The notes: generated from the letters alone by a model not told the origin. Numbered from the stretch's first letter, positions 1 through 5,103 are shown. The stretch is DNA of 5,406 nt from JBAYJY01 sp041664945 (GCA_041664945.1 JBAYJY010000246.1:1-5406), one strand, 5' to 3'. Numbers and translations: made by a program.

Positions 1-102
1 GCGGCCGTCTCATTCCTGACTAATACAATCTATTTTGTAAACACCTTTGCCGTGTTATCTGTTCCCGATCTCAAAAAAACCTTAATGTTTTAATACGTTT
101 AA

Positions 103-130
103 ATTTTAGTTAGTTGACGTAATTTGTCAA
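103..130 (-). promoter_or_regulatory. Possible leftward sigma-70 promoter with overlapping operator-like palindrome
   Basis: Reading leftward, a perfect TTGACA (125-130) is followed after 16 bases by TAAAAT (103-108), five of six bases of the -10 consensus. A perfect 7-bp inverted repeat, TTTGTCA-N6-TGACAAA (123-142), covers the -35 hexamer, as a repressor or activator site might. The gene served would lie left of the window, so function is inferred from motif geometry alone. Confidence 0.4.
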
Positions 131-273
131 GTATATGACAAAACAAGAGGTTTGGGTGACAATTTTGTTCTCACCACGACACTACACATCTAATATTATT
201 TCTGAGTTGGGAATTTAAAGAAAAAGGGAAAACCGGGAAGCAAAAAGCCTTGGCAACGGTTGTTTCGGTCATT

Positions 274-301
274 CCGCCCCTGCGCCATTGCGCAGGGGCG
301 G
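274..301 (-). terminator. Strong GC hairpin after the leftward Spy-like gene
   Basis: The arms 274-285 and 290-301 form a perfect 12-bp GC-rich stem with a 4-base loop (CATT). It starts 22 bases beyond the stop codon of the leftward LTxxQ gene, the usual place for a terminator or an mRNA 3'-end stabiliser. No T-run follows the stem in the direction of that gene, so it is not a textbook intrinsic terminator. It may act with Rho or simply protect the 3' end. Confidence 0.45.
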
Positions 302-323
302 GGCAATGTTGATATTGAAAAGT

Positions 324-920
324 TTACTTTTTAAGAGGTTTTTTAGCGTTTGTGCCGGCGATTTTCTCAAGTTTATTGAACATGTCGTTACACTGTTTTG
401 AAAGTTCATCGGCCATCGGCATGTCCTTGGAGGGATTGAAAGGGTTGAAGTTCTCAATCATGCCACGGTTCTGATGTCGGCCTTCGCCGCCGGGTCCTTC
501 ATGCATCCCGCCGGGTCCGCCGGGACCGTTATGCATGCCGCCGCCGGGCCCGCCGCCGCCGCGCCTTTCGGGTTTCATCGCTGTGATTAACTTTTTTTGT
601 TCGGCAGTCAGGATGACGTTGATTTTATCGGTCGCCGCCTTTGCCTGATCGTCCGTAAGCGAAGTTTGTTTCCGCAACGGCTTGATTATTCCCAGAATTT
701 TCTTCGCCTGGACGGCGGTTAGCCGGTTCTTGCCTGCCGTGTCCAGATTTCCAACGTTCCGGGCGAGTCGCGAGAGTTGAAAAGCCGCTCTTGGCCCGTT
801 CCCGAAGCCTTTCTGGCCATCCTGCCGGCCATTTGGCGGCGCCGCGAGCGCCGGCGCTGTTATGGCTGTCAAACTAAACACAGCCATCGCCGCCCAAAAA
901 ATCAAATGCGTTCGTTTCAT
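324..920 (-). CDS. Exported Spy/CpxP-like LTxxQ-motif protein with Gly/Met/His-rich insert
   Basis: This is a 198-residue protein with a signal peptide (basic MKR, hydrophobic core about 5-23, likely cleavage after APALA near 27), so it is predicted periplasmic. Three LTxxQ motifs are visible: LTAVQ (67-71), LTDDQ (88-92) and LTAEQ (104-108), within a charged, probably helical region. This is the signature of the Spy/CpxP family of periplasmic chaperones and stress or metal sensors. Residues ~119-153 form a low-complexity Gly/Pro stretch with Met-His pairs (129-130, 139-140) and further His, unlike classic Spy, followed by a ~45-residue tail with one Cys (177). The ATG at 920 is chosen because AAGGAG lies 8 bases upstream (929-934); a TTG 18 bases further out would place the ribosome site inside the gene. 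It diverges from the ECF sigma operon, and an RpoE-like promoter (952-980) precedes it, so sigma control is likely. The metal-binding role is inference. Confidence 0.85.
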   Translation of the reverse strand: MKRTHLIFWAAMAVFSLTAITAPALAAPPNGRQDGQKGFGNGPRAAFQLSRLARNVGNLDTAGKNRLTAVQAKKILGIIKPLRKQTSLTDDQAKAATDKINVILTAEQKKLITAMKPERRGGGGPGGGMHNGPGGPGGMHEGPGGEGRHQNRGMIENFNPFNPSKDMPMADELSKQCNDMFNKLEKIAGTNAKKPLKK

Positions 921-951
921 TTCATTTGCTCCTTTCAATTTCGTTTTTAAA

Positions 952-980
952 TTAGACTGCGCTTACTTCGCATTTATTCC
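952..980 (-). promoter_or_regulatory. ECF-type promoter of the leftward Spy-like gene
   Basis: Read leftward, GGAATAA (974-980) is followed by 16 bases and GTCTAA (952-957). This resembles the RpoE-family pattern (GGAACTT at -35, TCTAA/TCTGA at -10). Transcription would start near 945, giving a leader of about 25 bases that contains the AAGGAG site. The same two elements with the same spacing occur in the opposite direction ahead of the sigma gene (1066-1094), which strongly raises confidence. Confidence 0.75.
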
Positions 981-1021
981 AAAGCCGGTAATTATCCCGC
1001 AAACGCTGAATTTTTGGGCAT

Positions 1022-1055
1022 TTAGACGCTCCAGCGTCGAATAAAAGATTATAAT
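1022..1055. promoter_or_regulatory. Dyad symmetry and back-to-back TATAAT in the divergent region
   Basis: GACGCT-CC-AGCGTC (1025-1038) is a perfect 6-bp inverted repeat with a 2-base centre, with a further TT/AA pair outside (1022-1023 and 1040-1041). Just beyond it lies the palindrome ATTATAAT (1048-1055), which reads TATAAT on both strands. No good -35 hexamer was found at the right distance in either direction. A housekeeping promoter or a regulator site between the two ECF promoters is possible but unproven. Confidence 0.3.
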
Positions 1056-1065
1056 TAGTTTTGCA

Positions 1066-1094
1066 GGAATAAAAACGACCATCGCGGAGTCTAA
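1066..1094 (+). promoter_or_regulatory. ECF-type autoregulatory promoter of the sigma factor operon
   Basis: GGAATAA (1066-1072), 16 bases, then GTCTAA (1089-1094): the same hexamer pair and spacing as the divergent promoter at 952-980. The spacers also share bases (A at spacer position 1, CGA at 4-6, GCG at 12-14, A at 16). Transcription would begin near 1101, about 22 bases before the ATG at 1123. Positive autoregulation by an ECF sigma factor is common in this protein class. Confidence 0.75.
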
Positions 1095-1122
1095 GAGGTA
1101 AACGGCGCTGGAAGAAACGGAC

Positions 1123-1686
1123 ATGTTGGATACAACGTTGGAGCGAATGACACAGCCGGAACAGAACGACAGCGACTACGCGAGCATTGTCCGCGAGCAC
1201 GGAGCGAAGATTTACAACGCCGTGTATTGCGTGCTGGGAAACGCGACGGATGCCGAGGATGTGACGCAGGAAGCGTTTTTGAAGGCGTTCAGGGCGCTTC
1301 AGGGGTTCAAGGGCGAAGCGTCTGTGGCGACGTGGCTGTACCGGATCGCGATGAACGCGGCCAACGACCACTTAAGGAAAAATAAAAGATACGCGCGCAT
1401 GAGGGAACCGCTCGAAGGGGTGGAACTGAAGCTCGCCGATCAGTCTGACGGGCCTTTCGAAAATCCGGAGAGCGCATTTTTTAAGAAAGAGCGGACAGAG
1501 ACGATAAAGAAGGCTTTAGCGAAACTGCCGGCGAAGTTCAGGCCGGTGATAGTTCTGAAGGATATCGAGGGACTCTCGTACAAGGAAATAGGGAGCATAC
1601 TGGGTATATCGATAGGAACGGTGGAGTCGCGCCTTTTTCGGGCGCGCGAAATGCTGCGGAAGGAATTAACCCGAGTCAGCAATTAG
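1123..1686 (+). CDS. ECF (RpoE-like) RNA polymerase sigma factor
   Basis: This is a 187-residue protein of normal ECF length, which directs RNA polymerase to stress promoters. Sigma region 2 spans about 20-90, including the core-binding DAEDVTQEAFLKAF (43-56) and the -10-recognition segment around WLYRIAMNAANDHLRK (71-86). An acidic linker (about 96-124) leads to sigma region 4 (about 125-182), with LPAKFR (135-140) and a helix-turn-helix around LSYKEIGSILGISIGTVESR (151-170) that reads the -35. The ATG at 1123 has a modest GGAAG site (1110-1114); an internal ATG at 1147 has GGAG too close to it. The gene for a zinc-finger anti-sigma factor follows 43 bases downstream, as is typical for this class. 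A promoter matching that of the divergent Spy-like gene lies directly upstream. The ECF call is firm; the inducing signal is unknown. Confidence 0.95.
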   Translation: MLDTTLERMTQPEQNDSDYASIVREHGAKIYNAVYCVLGNATDAEDVTQEAFLKAFRALQGFKGEASVATWLYRIAMNAANDHLRKNKRYARMREPLEGVELKLADQSDGPFENPESAFFKKERTETIKKALAKLPAKFRPVIVLKDIEGLSYKEIGSILGISIGTVESRLFRAREMLRKELTRVSN

Positions 1687-1729
1687 GATTCGGGCGCAAT
1701 TAAAACCGCCGAAAGGCCGGGTGAAAAAA

Positions 1730-2224
1730 ATGGGACATTGTAAAAAAATCAAATTAGCGCAGCGGTATGCTGACGGCGAGATGGCCGCGCGGGAGCGGGC
1801 GGTTTTCGAGTCGCACGCCGCCGTATGCGGCGTATGCAGGGCCTATCTCAAGGAAGTCGAGTCGCTTAAAAGCGCCATCGGCCGGGAACAGGCCGCGAAC
1901 CCGCCCTATCTATTCGAGGAAAAAATCATACGGCTCGCGGGCGAAATGAAGCCGCCGCGACCGGGAGAACTTTTCTGGGAAAACGTCGGCTCGGTGAGCA
2001 GGCGCTACATTCCGGCGACGGCGCTCGCCTGCCTGCTGATGTTTTTTGTGGCGTTTGCGGCGCTCCGGACGGACGACTCGGCGGCGACGGTTGCGCGCGC
2101 GGACATTTATTACAATTTCCCGTTCGAGAATCATGAGAAGGCGTTGCTGGCGAGCGACAGCGAGAGCGCCGCTGAAAATCTATACACGTCTCTCACGGAT
2201 TACAGCGGCGGGACGGACGAATAG
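1730..2224 (+). CDS. Membrane-anchored zinc-finger (ZAS) anti-sigma factor
   Basis: This is a 164-residue protein predicted to hold the upstream ECF sigma factor inactive at the inner membrane. The N-terminal cytoplasmic domain carries the ZAS signature HX3CX2C (H29, C33, C36), with C4 or H3 as a likely further zinc ligand. One hydrophobic segment (about 94-112, around ATALACLLMFFVAFAAL) separates it from a periplasmic tail of about 50 acidic residues with no recognised domain. The ATG at 1730 is preferred because GGTGA (1720-1724) lies 5 bases upstream. A GTG at 1721 in the same frame would add three residues and has GAAAGG 4 bases upstream, so it cannot be excluded. The gene sits between the sigma gene and the second Spy-like gene (16-base gap), consistent with one transcript. 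Release could be by zinc or thiol change, or by proteolysis; the sequence does not decide. Confidence 0.88.
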   Translation: MGHCKKIKLAQRYADGEMAARERAVFESHAAVCGVCRAYLKEVESLKSAIGREQAANPPYLFEEKIIRLAGEMKPPRPGELFWENVGSVSRRYIPATALACLLMFFVAFAALRTDDSAATVARADIYYNFPFENHEKALLASDSESAAENLYTSLTDYSGGTDE

Positions 2225-2240
2225 TAAAGGAAGTGACATC

Positions 2241-2735
2241 GTGACTAAAGGAAAAACGTGGTTCTATGCATTGCTGGCGCTGGTGTTCGCCGTCGGATTT
2301 TTCGCCGGCGGGTTCGCAGGCCCGCGCGTCATGCGCCCGGTGTTGGGATGTTTCGGAGTATGCCCCGTAATAGGCCGCCACGCGGGCCCCGGCCCCGAAC
2401 GCGGCCCTCACATGGGCGCCGGCATCGAACGTGGCCGCCATGGCGAAGAAGGCCATTTTTTCACGAACAAAATGAAGGGCCGTTTTGTCGACAAGCTCGG
2501 GAGCGACCTGTCTCTTACCAAGGAACAGAAAGCGCAACTTGGAAAGATCATCGATAAGAACGAGCCGAAGTTTATCGCGCTTCGCAAGGATATGAAGAAG
2601 AATTTCGAGGGTTTCCGCAAGAATATGGACGCGCAGATCGAGCAGATACTCACGGCCGAACAGAAAGCGAAATTCAAAAAAATGCACGAGCGCCCGCCGA
2701 GGTCCGAACGCCCCGGAGATGAGGAAAGGCCGTAA
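2241..2735 (+). CDS. Membrane-anchored Spy/CpxP-like LTxxQ protein (candidate metal/stress sensor)
   Basis: This is a 164-residue protein. One N-terminal hydrophobic segment (about 7-27) ends in small residues (FAGGFAG); it may be an anchor or an uncleaved signal. Next come a CX3C pair (C37, C41) and a Gly/His/Arg-rich stretch (about 46-72, with H47, H57, H67 and H72). The rest is a highly charged helical region with LTKEQ (92-96) and LTAEQ (137-141), the paired LTxxQ motifs of Spy/CpxP proteins and related periplasmic heavy-metal sensors such as CnrX. The GTG at 2241 is chosen because AAGGA (2227-2231) lies 9 bases upstream. The reading frame stays open further left, but only by overlapping the anti-sigma gene. 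As third gene of the sigma/anti-sigma operon it may tune the anti-sigma factor, as CpxP or CnrX do for their partners; that role is inferred from position and family. Confidence 0.82.
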   Translation: MTKGKTWFYALLALVFAVGFFAGGFAGPRVMRPVLGCFGVCPVIGRHAGPGPERGPHMGAGIERGRHGEEGHFFTNKMKGRFVDKLGSDLSLTKEQKAQLGKIIDKNEPKFIALRKDMKKNFEGFRKNMDAQIEQILTAEQKAKFKKMHERPPRSERPGDEERP

Positions 2736-2764
2736 CAGGCAGGAGGATGGCGCAGGAATGCTTA

Positions 2765-2785
2765 AAACGTCGTTGCGAGACGTTT
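2765..2785 (+). terminator. Hairpin downstream of the sigma operon
   Basis: AAACGTC (2765-2771) and GACGTTT (2779-2785) form a perfect 7-bp stem with a 7-base loop, 29 bases after the last stop codon of the operon. Only three T residues end the stem, so it is at best a weak intrinsic terminator. It overlaps the left end of the repeat element at 2768 and may be a by-product of that element's palindromic structure. Confidence 0.35.
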
Positions 2786-2862
2786 CCCGGCGAAGCGACC
2801 CTGATCTCAATTTCTATATCCATGTACGGGATTGCCGCGTCGCTGCGCTCCTCGCAATGACG
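2768..2862. repeat. MITE/REP-like pair of inverted palindromic repeats
   Basis: The ends CGTCGTTGCGAG (2768-2779) and CTCGCAATGACG (2851-2862) are inverted copies matching at 11 of 12 bases. Inside them CGAAGCGAC (2791-2799) pairs with GTCGCTGCG (2840-2848) at 8 of 9. The right unit, running from GGATTGC to GCAATGACG, resembles the small dispersed palindrome (TCATTGCGAG...GCAATC) that I recall recurring in many unrelated bacterial genomes. The left unit is the same sequence in the other orientation with about 8 extra bases. The whole could be one ~95-bp mobile miniature element or two neighbouring REP-type units. Confidence 0.65.
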
Positions 2863-2874
2863 AGGTTGGAGTCC

Positions 2875-2912
2875 GGGATTGCGCGGCCCTGAAAAACGCG
2901 GGCTTGCAATGA
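2875..2912 (-). repeat. Degenerate third copy of the palindromic repeat
   Basis: GGGATTGC (2875-2882) and GCAATGA (2906-2912) match the two ends of the right-hand unit (2828-2835 and 2854-2860) in the same orientation and at nearly the same spacing, but the interior has diverged. It may be a decayed copy; the short matches mean chance cannot be ruled out. Confidence 0.3.
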
Positions 2913-2979
2913 AGATGCTGTTTTTGAAGCGGCGCAGAATCGCTAATAGGTTTCCTCCGCAATGTTTTTCAAAACACCG

Positions 2980-3012
2980 TTTATCCAGACAATTCTAAAG
3001 ATATAATATAAT
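2980..3012 (+). promoter_or_regulatory. Possible promoter of the FGE-like gene
   Basis: Two overlapping perfect TATAAT hexamers (3002-3007 and 3007-3012) lie in an AT-rich stretch about 60 bases before the start codon. The best -35 at suitable spacing is TTTATC (2980-2985, 16-base spacer), which matches TTGACA at only three of six bases. The GGAATAA/GTCTAA pair seen at the sigma module is absent, so this gene is probably not in the same regulon. Confidence 0.35.
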
Positions 3013-3068
3013 TCTCTGCATGCGCTTCGCAGCGCCGTGGAGCTGATGAATTGATTGGAGCAAACTCG

Positions 3069-3923
3069 ATGAGAATCGCAAACAAGGCCCATACTCTCTG
3101 CAAAACACTGATTTGCGCTTTGGCTTTTCTCATTGGTATGTCGTTCGCAAACCCGGCGGTCGCGGCGAAAAAGACCGCGAAGAAACCGGCGGCGAAACCA
3201 AAACCCGCGCCGGCCGCCGCGGCGCCGAAAGGCATGGTCAGGATTCCGCCGGGCGAATTTCTTTTCGGATGCGCGCAGGGCGATGCGGAATGCTACGAAT
3301 ACGAAAAGCCGGCTAAGCGCGTAAGGATGACAAAAGGTTTTTACATAGACAAATTCGAGGTGACGCAGGAGGCGTATCGGGAAGCGATGGGGGCGACGCC
3401 TTCGTTTTTTGTTAACTGCGGCCCGAAATGCCCGGTTGAAAACGTTTCGTGGGACGCCGCGAGCGGATACTGCGAAAAATTAGGCAAGCGGTTGCCGACA
3501 GAGGCGGAATGGGAATACGCCGCGCGCGGGAAATCGAAAACCAGATACTACTGGGGCGACAAGCCGAACGGCGACTACATGTGGTATAAGGACAACGCGC
3601 AGGTTGATTACGAAGGCGGCAGGGACGGAATGGGAACGCACCCGATCGGCAGGAAGAAACCGAACAGCAACGGAATGTACGATGTGGCGGGCAGCGTGTG
3701 GGAATGGACGCAGGACTGCTGGGACCCGGGGTGGCATAAAATCATGCCGGCGGCGGATCCCGTGAACGAGGGGACGGAATGCAAAGGCCGCGTTCTGCGC
3801 GGCGGCTCGTGGTTCCTCGAAGCGCGCATGCACAGGTTGTCGTATCGCAACGGCTTCTATCCGGAGCGGGTGAACTACTTCACCGGCTTCCGCTGCGCGA
3901 AGGACCTGCCGGCTCCTAAATGA
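3069..3923 (+). CDS. Secreted formylglycine-generating-enzyme-like (SUMF1/FGE-sulfatase fold) protein, catalytic Cys pair absent
   Basis: This is a 284-residue protein. It has a signal peptide (basic n-region, hydrophobic core about 13-27, likely cleavage after NPAVA near 32), then a Lys/Ala/Pro-rich linker (about 33-54), then an FGE-sulfatase domain (about 55-278). Hallmarks are MVRIPPGEFLFG (56-67), FYIDKFEVTQEAY (91-103), PVENVSWDAASGYCEKLGKR (122-141), LPTEAEWEYAARG (142-154), GMYDVAGSVWEWTQD (202-216), RVLRGGSW (241-248) and the terminal GFRCAK. In true FGE two active-site cysteines follow RGGS; here that stretch reads FLEARMHRLSYRN and has none. Sulfatase activation is therefore unlikely, and a binding or other role is more plausible. 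Eight cysteines in the domain may form disulfides. The ATG at 3069 is supported by TTGGAG 8 bases upstream (3055-3060); an in-frame TTG at 3051 is rejected. It converges on the glycosyltransferase gene. Confidence 0.88.
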   Translation: MRIANKAHTLCKTLICALAFLIGMSFANPAVAAKKTAKKPAAKPKPAPAAAAPKGMVRIPPGEFLFGCAQGDAECYEYEKPAKRVRMTKGFYIDKFEVTQEAYREAMGATPSFFVNCGPKCPVENVSWDAASGYCEKLGKRLPTEAEWEYAARGKSKTRYYWGDKPNGDYMWYKDNAQVDYEGGRDGMGTHPIGRKKPNSNGMYDVAGSVWEWTQDCWDPGWHKIMPAADPVNEGTECKGRVLRGGSWFLEARMHRLSYRNGFYPERVNYFTGFRCAKDLPAPK

Positions 3924-3968
3924 TTTATTGCGTGAATTTCATGGAATGCGGTTTTGCGGCGTCTGATT

Positions 3969-5096
3969 TTATCCGCCGTTCGCCACTCTGACATAAATAT
4001 CCCTGTATGTTTCGGCGACCCGGCGCCACGAATAGCGTTCGAGAACGCGGGCGCGCCCGCGTTCGGACATCTCCGGCAGCCGTTCAGGATTGCCGAACAG
4101 CGACTCAAGAAGCGCCGCGAGTTGTTCGTGGTCTTTCTCCCGGAATATAAGGCCGGCGTCGCCGACGACTTCCGGCACGGAGCCTGAGTCAGAGCCGATC
4201 ACCGGGACTCCGATGCTGAACGCTTCGACAATCACGCGTCCGAACTGCTCTTTCCAGGTCGGCGTCGTTTCCGACGGGACGACGAGAACGTCGAATCGGT
4301 CGATCGCTTCGGGAACCTGAGCGTGAGGCATCGGAGGCAGGAACTCCACGCGGTCCGCGACGCCTGCCGCGGCGGCGTCCGCCCTGAGCCGCTCAATGTC
4401 CGGCCCGACGCCGAGCAACTCCAGCCGCGCTCCGGATGTTTTCAGCGCCGCGAACGCGCGCAGCAGCGTAAAGACGCCTTTTTCCTCTATGATCCTGCCT
4501 ACATAGCCAATAACGAACGGGCGGCCCTCGATTTGCCCGTCGCGCATCCGGTAGCTGAACAGCTCCGGGTCCAACCCGAGCGGAATGATCTCGAAATCGC
4601 CCTCATATCCCTTCGCGCGAACGACTTCGCGGACGCCCTCGCAGCAGCCGTAGCCGGCGCTCGCCTCGCGGTAGTTAGCCTGCTCGATCGCGCCGAACGG
4701 ATAGGGATAATTCTTAAATATATTTTGAGCGGAGCAGAAAACAATTTTAGAGCGCGGCGAGAAAAGACGCCTGTAGAAAAGCGACTGCGCTGTGGTGAGC
4801 GACCACGGCTCGTCGTGAATGTTCAGCACGTCAGGCTTCAGGCGCCGGATCGCCGACGCGAGTTTCTGAATGTAGAAAGTTGTGGCGTAATGGGAAGTTA
4901 AAATCGTGCGTCCCACCGAGAGGTCCGGTCTTGGCGAGTTTCGAAGAACCCGTTTGTTGCCGCTCTCGACGCCCCACTCGGGGCAGAGCGCGCTGACATC
5001 GAGTTCGGTAAAGCGGGCGAGTTCATCCAGCAGCCTGTGGTTCGTCGGCTCCACGAAATTGTGCTGAATGCGAAGAACTGATACGCGCCGCGCCAT
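3969..5096 (-). CDS. Glycosyltransferase family 4 (GT-B fold) protein
   Basis: This is a 375-residue protein of normal GT4 length that should transfer a sugar from a nucleotide donor, probably for cell-surface glycan or glycolipid synthesis in the cytoplasm. The N-terminal acceptor half starts at VSVLRIQHNF and contains NIHDEPWSL (92-100). The C-terminal donor half begins near 195 with FVIGYVGRIIEEKG (194-207), followed by LELLGVGPD (225-233) and the EX7E motif (E283, E291) in EQFGRVIVEAFSIGVPVIGS (283-302), which binds the donor. I cannot tell the sugar or acceptor. The ATG at 5096 starts the conserved domain and has no ribosome site. A near-consensus promoter lies only a few bases upstream, suggesting leaderless translation. 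The frame is open to 5249, but that extension overlaps the rimI-like gene. The 3' end lies 45 bases from the convergent FGE-like gene. Confidence 0.92.
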   Translation of the reverse strand: MARRVSVLRIQHNFVEPTNHRLLDELARFTELDVSALCPEWGVESGNKRVLRNSPRPDLSVGRTILTSHYATTFYIQKLASAIRRLKPDVLNIHDEPWSLTTAQSLFYRRLFSPRSKIVFCSAQNIFKNYPYPFGAIEQANYREASAGYGCCEGVREVVRAKGYEGDFEIIPLGLDPELFSYRMRDGQIEGRPFVIGYVGRIIEEKGVFTLLRAFAALKTSGARLELLGVGPDIERLRADAAAAGVADRVEFLPPMPHAQVPEAIDRFDVLVVPSETTPTWKEQFGRVIVEAFSIGVPVIGSDSGSVPEVVGDAGLIFREKDHEQLAALLESLFGNPERLPEMSERGRARVLERYSWRRVAETYRDIYVRVANGG

Positions 5097-5103
5097 AAAA
5101 CCG

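Larger units (their letters stand above)
1..323. other. AT-rich gene-free region left of the stress module
   Basis: No convincing coding region was found here on either strand. The first ~240 bases are clearly more AT-rich than the rest of the window. They contain several TGACAA/TTGTCA half-sites (about 114-168) and a possible leftward promoter (103-130). The last part holds a perfect 12-bp hairpin (274-301) just past the stop of the leftward gene. An ATG on the minus strand at 11-13 could begin a gene running off the left edge. Its AGGA directly abuts the ATG, which is too close for a normal ribosome site, and only four codons are visible, so it is not called. Confidence 0.6.
2736..3068. other. 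Intergenic region with palindromic repeats
   Basis: Between the sigma operon and the FGE-like gene there is no confident coding region. It contains an AGGAGG five bases after the preceding stop, a 7-bp hairpin (2765-2785), two facing palindromic repeat units (2768-2862), a degenerate third unit (2875-2912), and an AT-rich promoter-like segment near 3002-3012. A small hairpin, GCGCT-TCGC-AGCGC (3022-3035), lies in the probable leader of the next gene. Confidence 0.6.

Noticed and set aside
921..938. TTG start six codons upstream of the leftward Spy-like gene
   Set aside because: The AAGGAG site lies between this TTG and the ATG at 920, so it can only serve the ATG.
952..1371. 139-residue leftward frame opposite the sigma gene
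   Set aside because: Antisense to the conserved ECF sigma region 2 and runs through the divergent promoters; no domain, Arg-rich composition typical of shadow frames.
2046..2240. Upstream extension of the second Spy-like gene
   Set aside because: It would overlap the anti-sigma gene in another frame, giving an Arg-rich shadow peptide; the GTG at 2241 has a good ribosome site and begins a clear membrane segment.
2340..2351. Possible lipobox (VLGC) in the second Spy-like protein
   Set aside because: The Cys is about ten residues beyond the hydrophobic segment with Arg residues between, unlike a real lipoprotein signal where the Cys directly ends the hydrophobic core.
2193..2810. 205-residue leftward frame opposite the second Spy-like gene
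   Set aside because: Antisense to a protein with signal/anchor and LTxxQ motifs; starts inside the repeat element; no recognisable domain.
3022..3035. Small hairpin GCGCT-TCGC-AGCGC in the leader of the FGE-like gene as a riboswitch or attenuator
   Set aside because: Only a 5-bp stem with no T-run or conserved aptamer features; too little to call a regulatory RNA.
3051..3068. TTG start six codons upstream of the FGE-like gene
   Set aside because: GGAG at 3057-3060 is correctly spaced for the ATG at 3069 and would fall inside the gene if TTG were used.
3480..3833. 117-residue leftward frame inside the FGE-like gene
   Set aside because: Antisense to a well-conserved FGE-sulfatase domain; no independent support.
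4323..4901. 192-residue rightward open frame
   Set aside because: It lies wholly antisense to the glycosyltransferase, whose GT4 motifs are unmistakable; its own translation is Arg/Ala-rich with no recognisable domain and no ribosome site.
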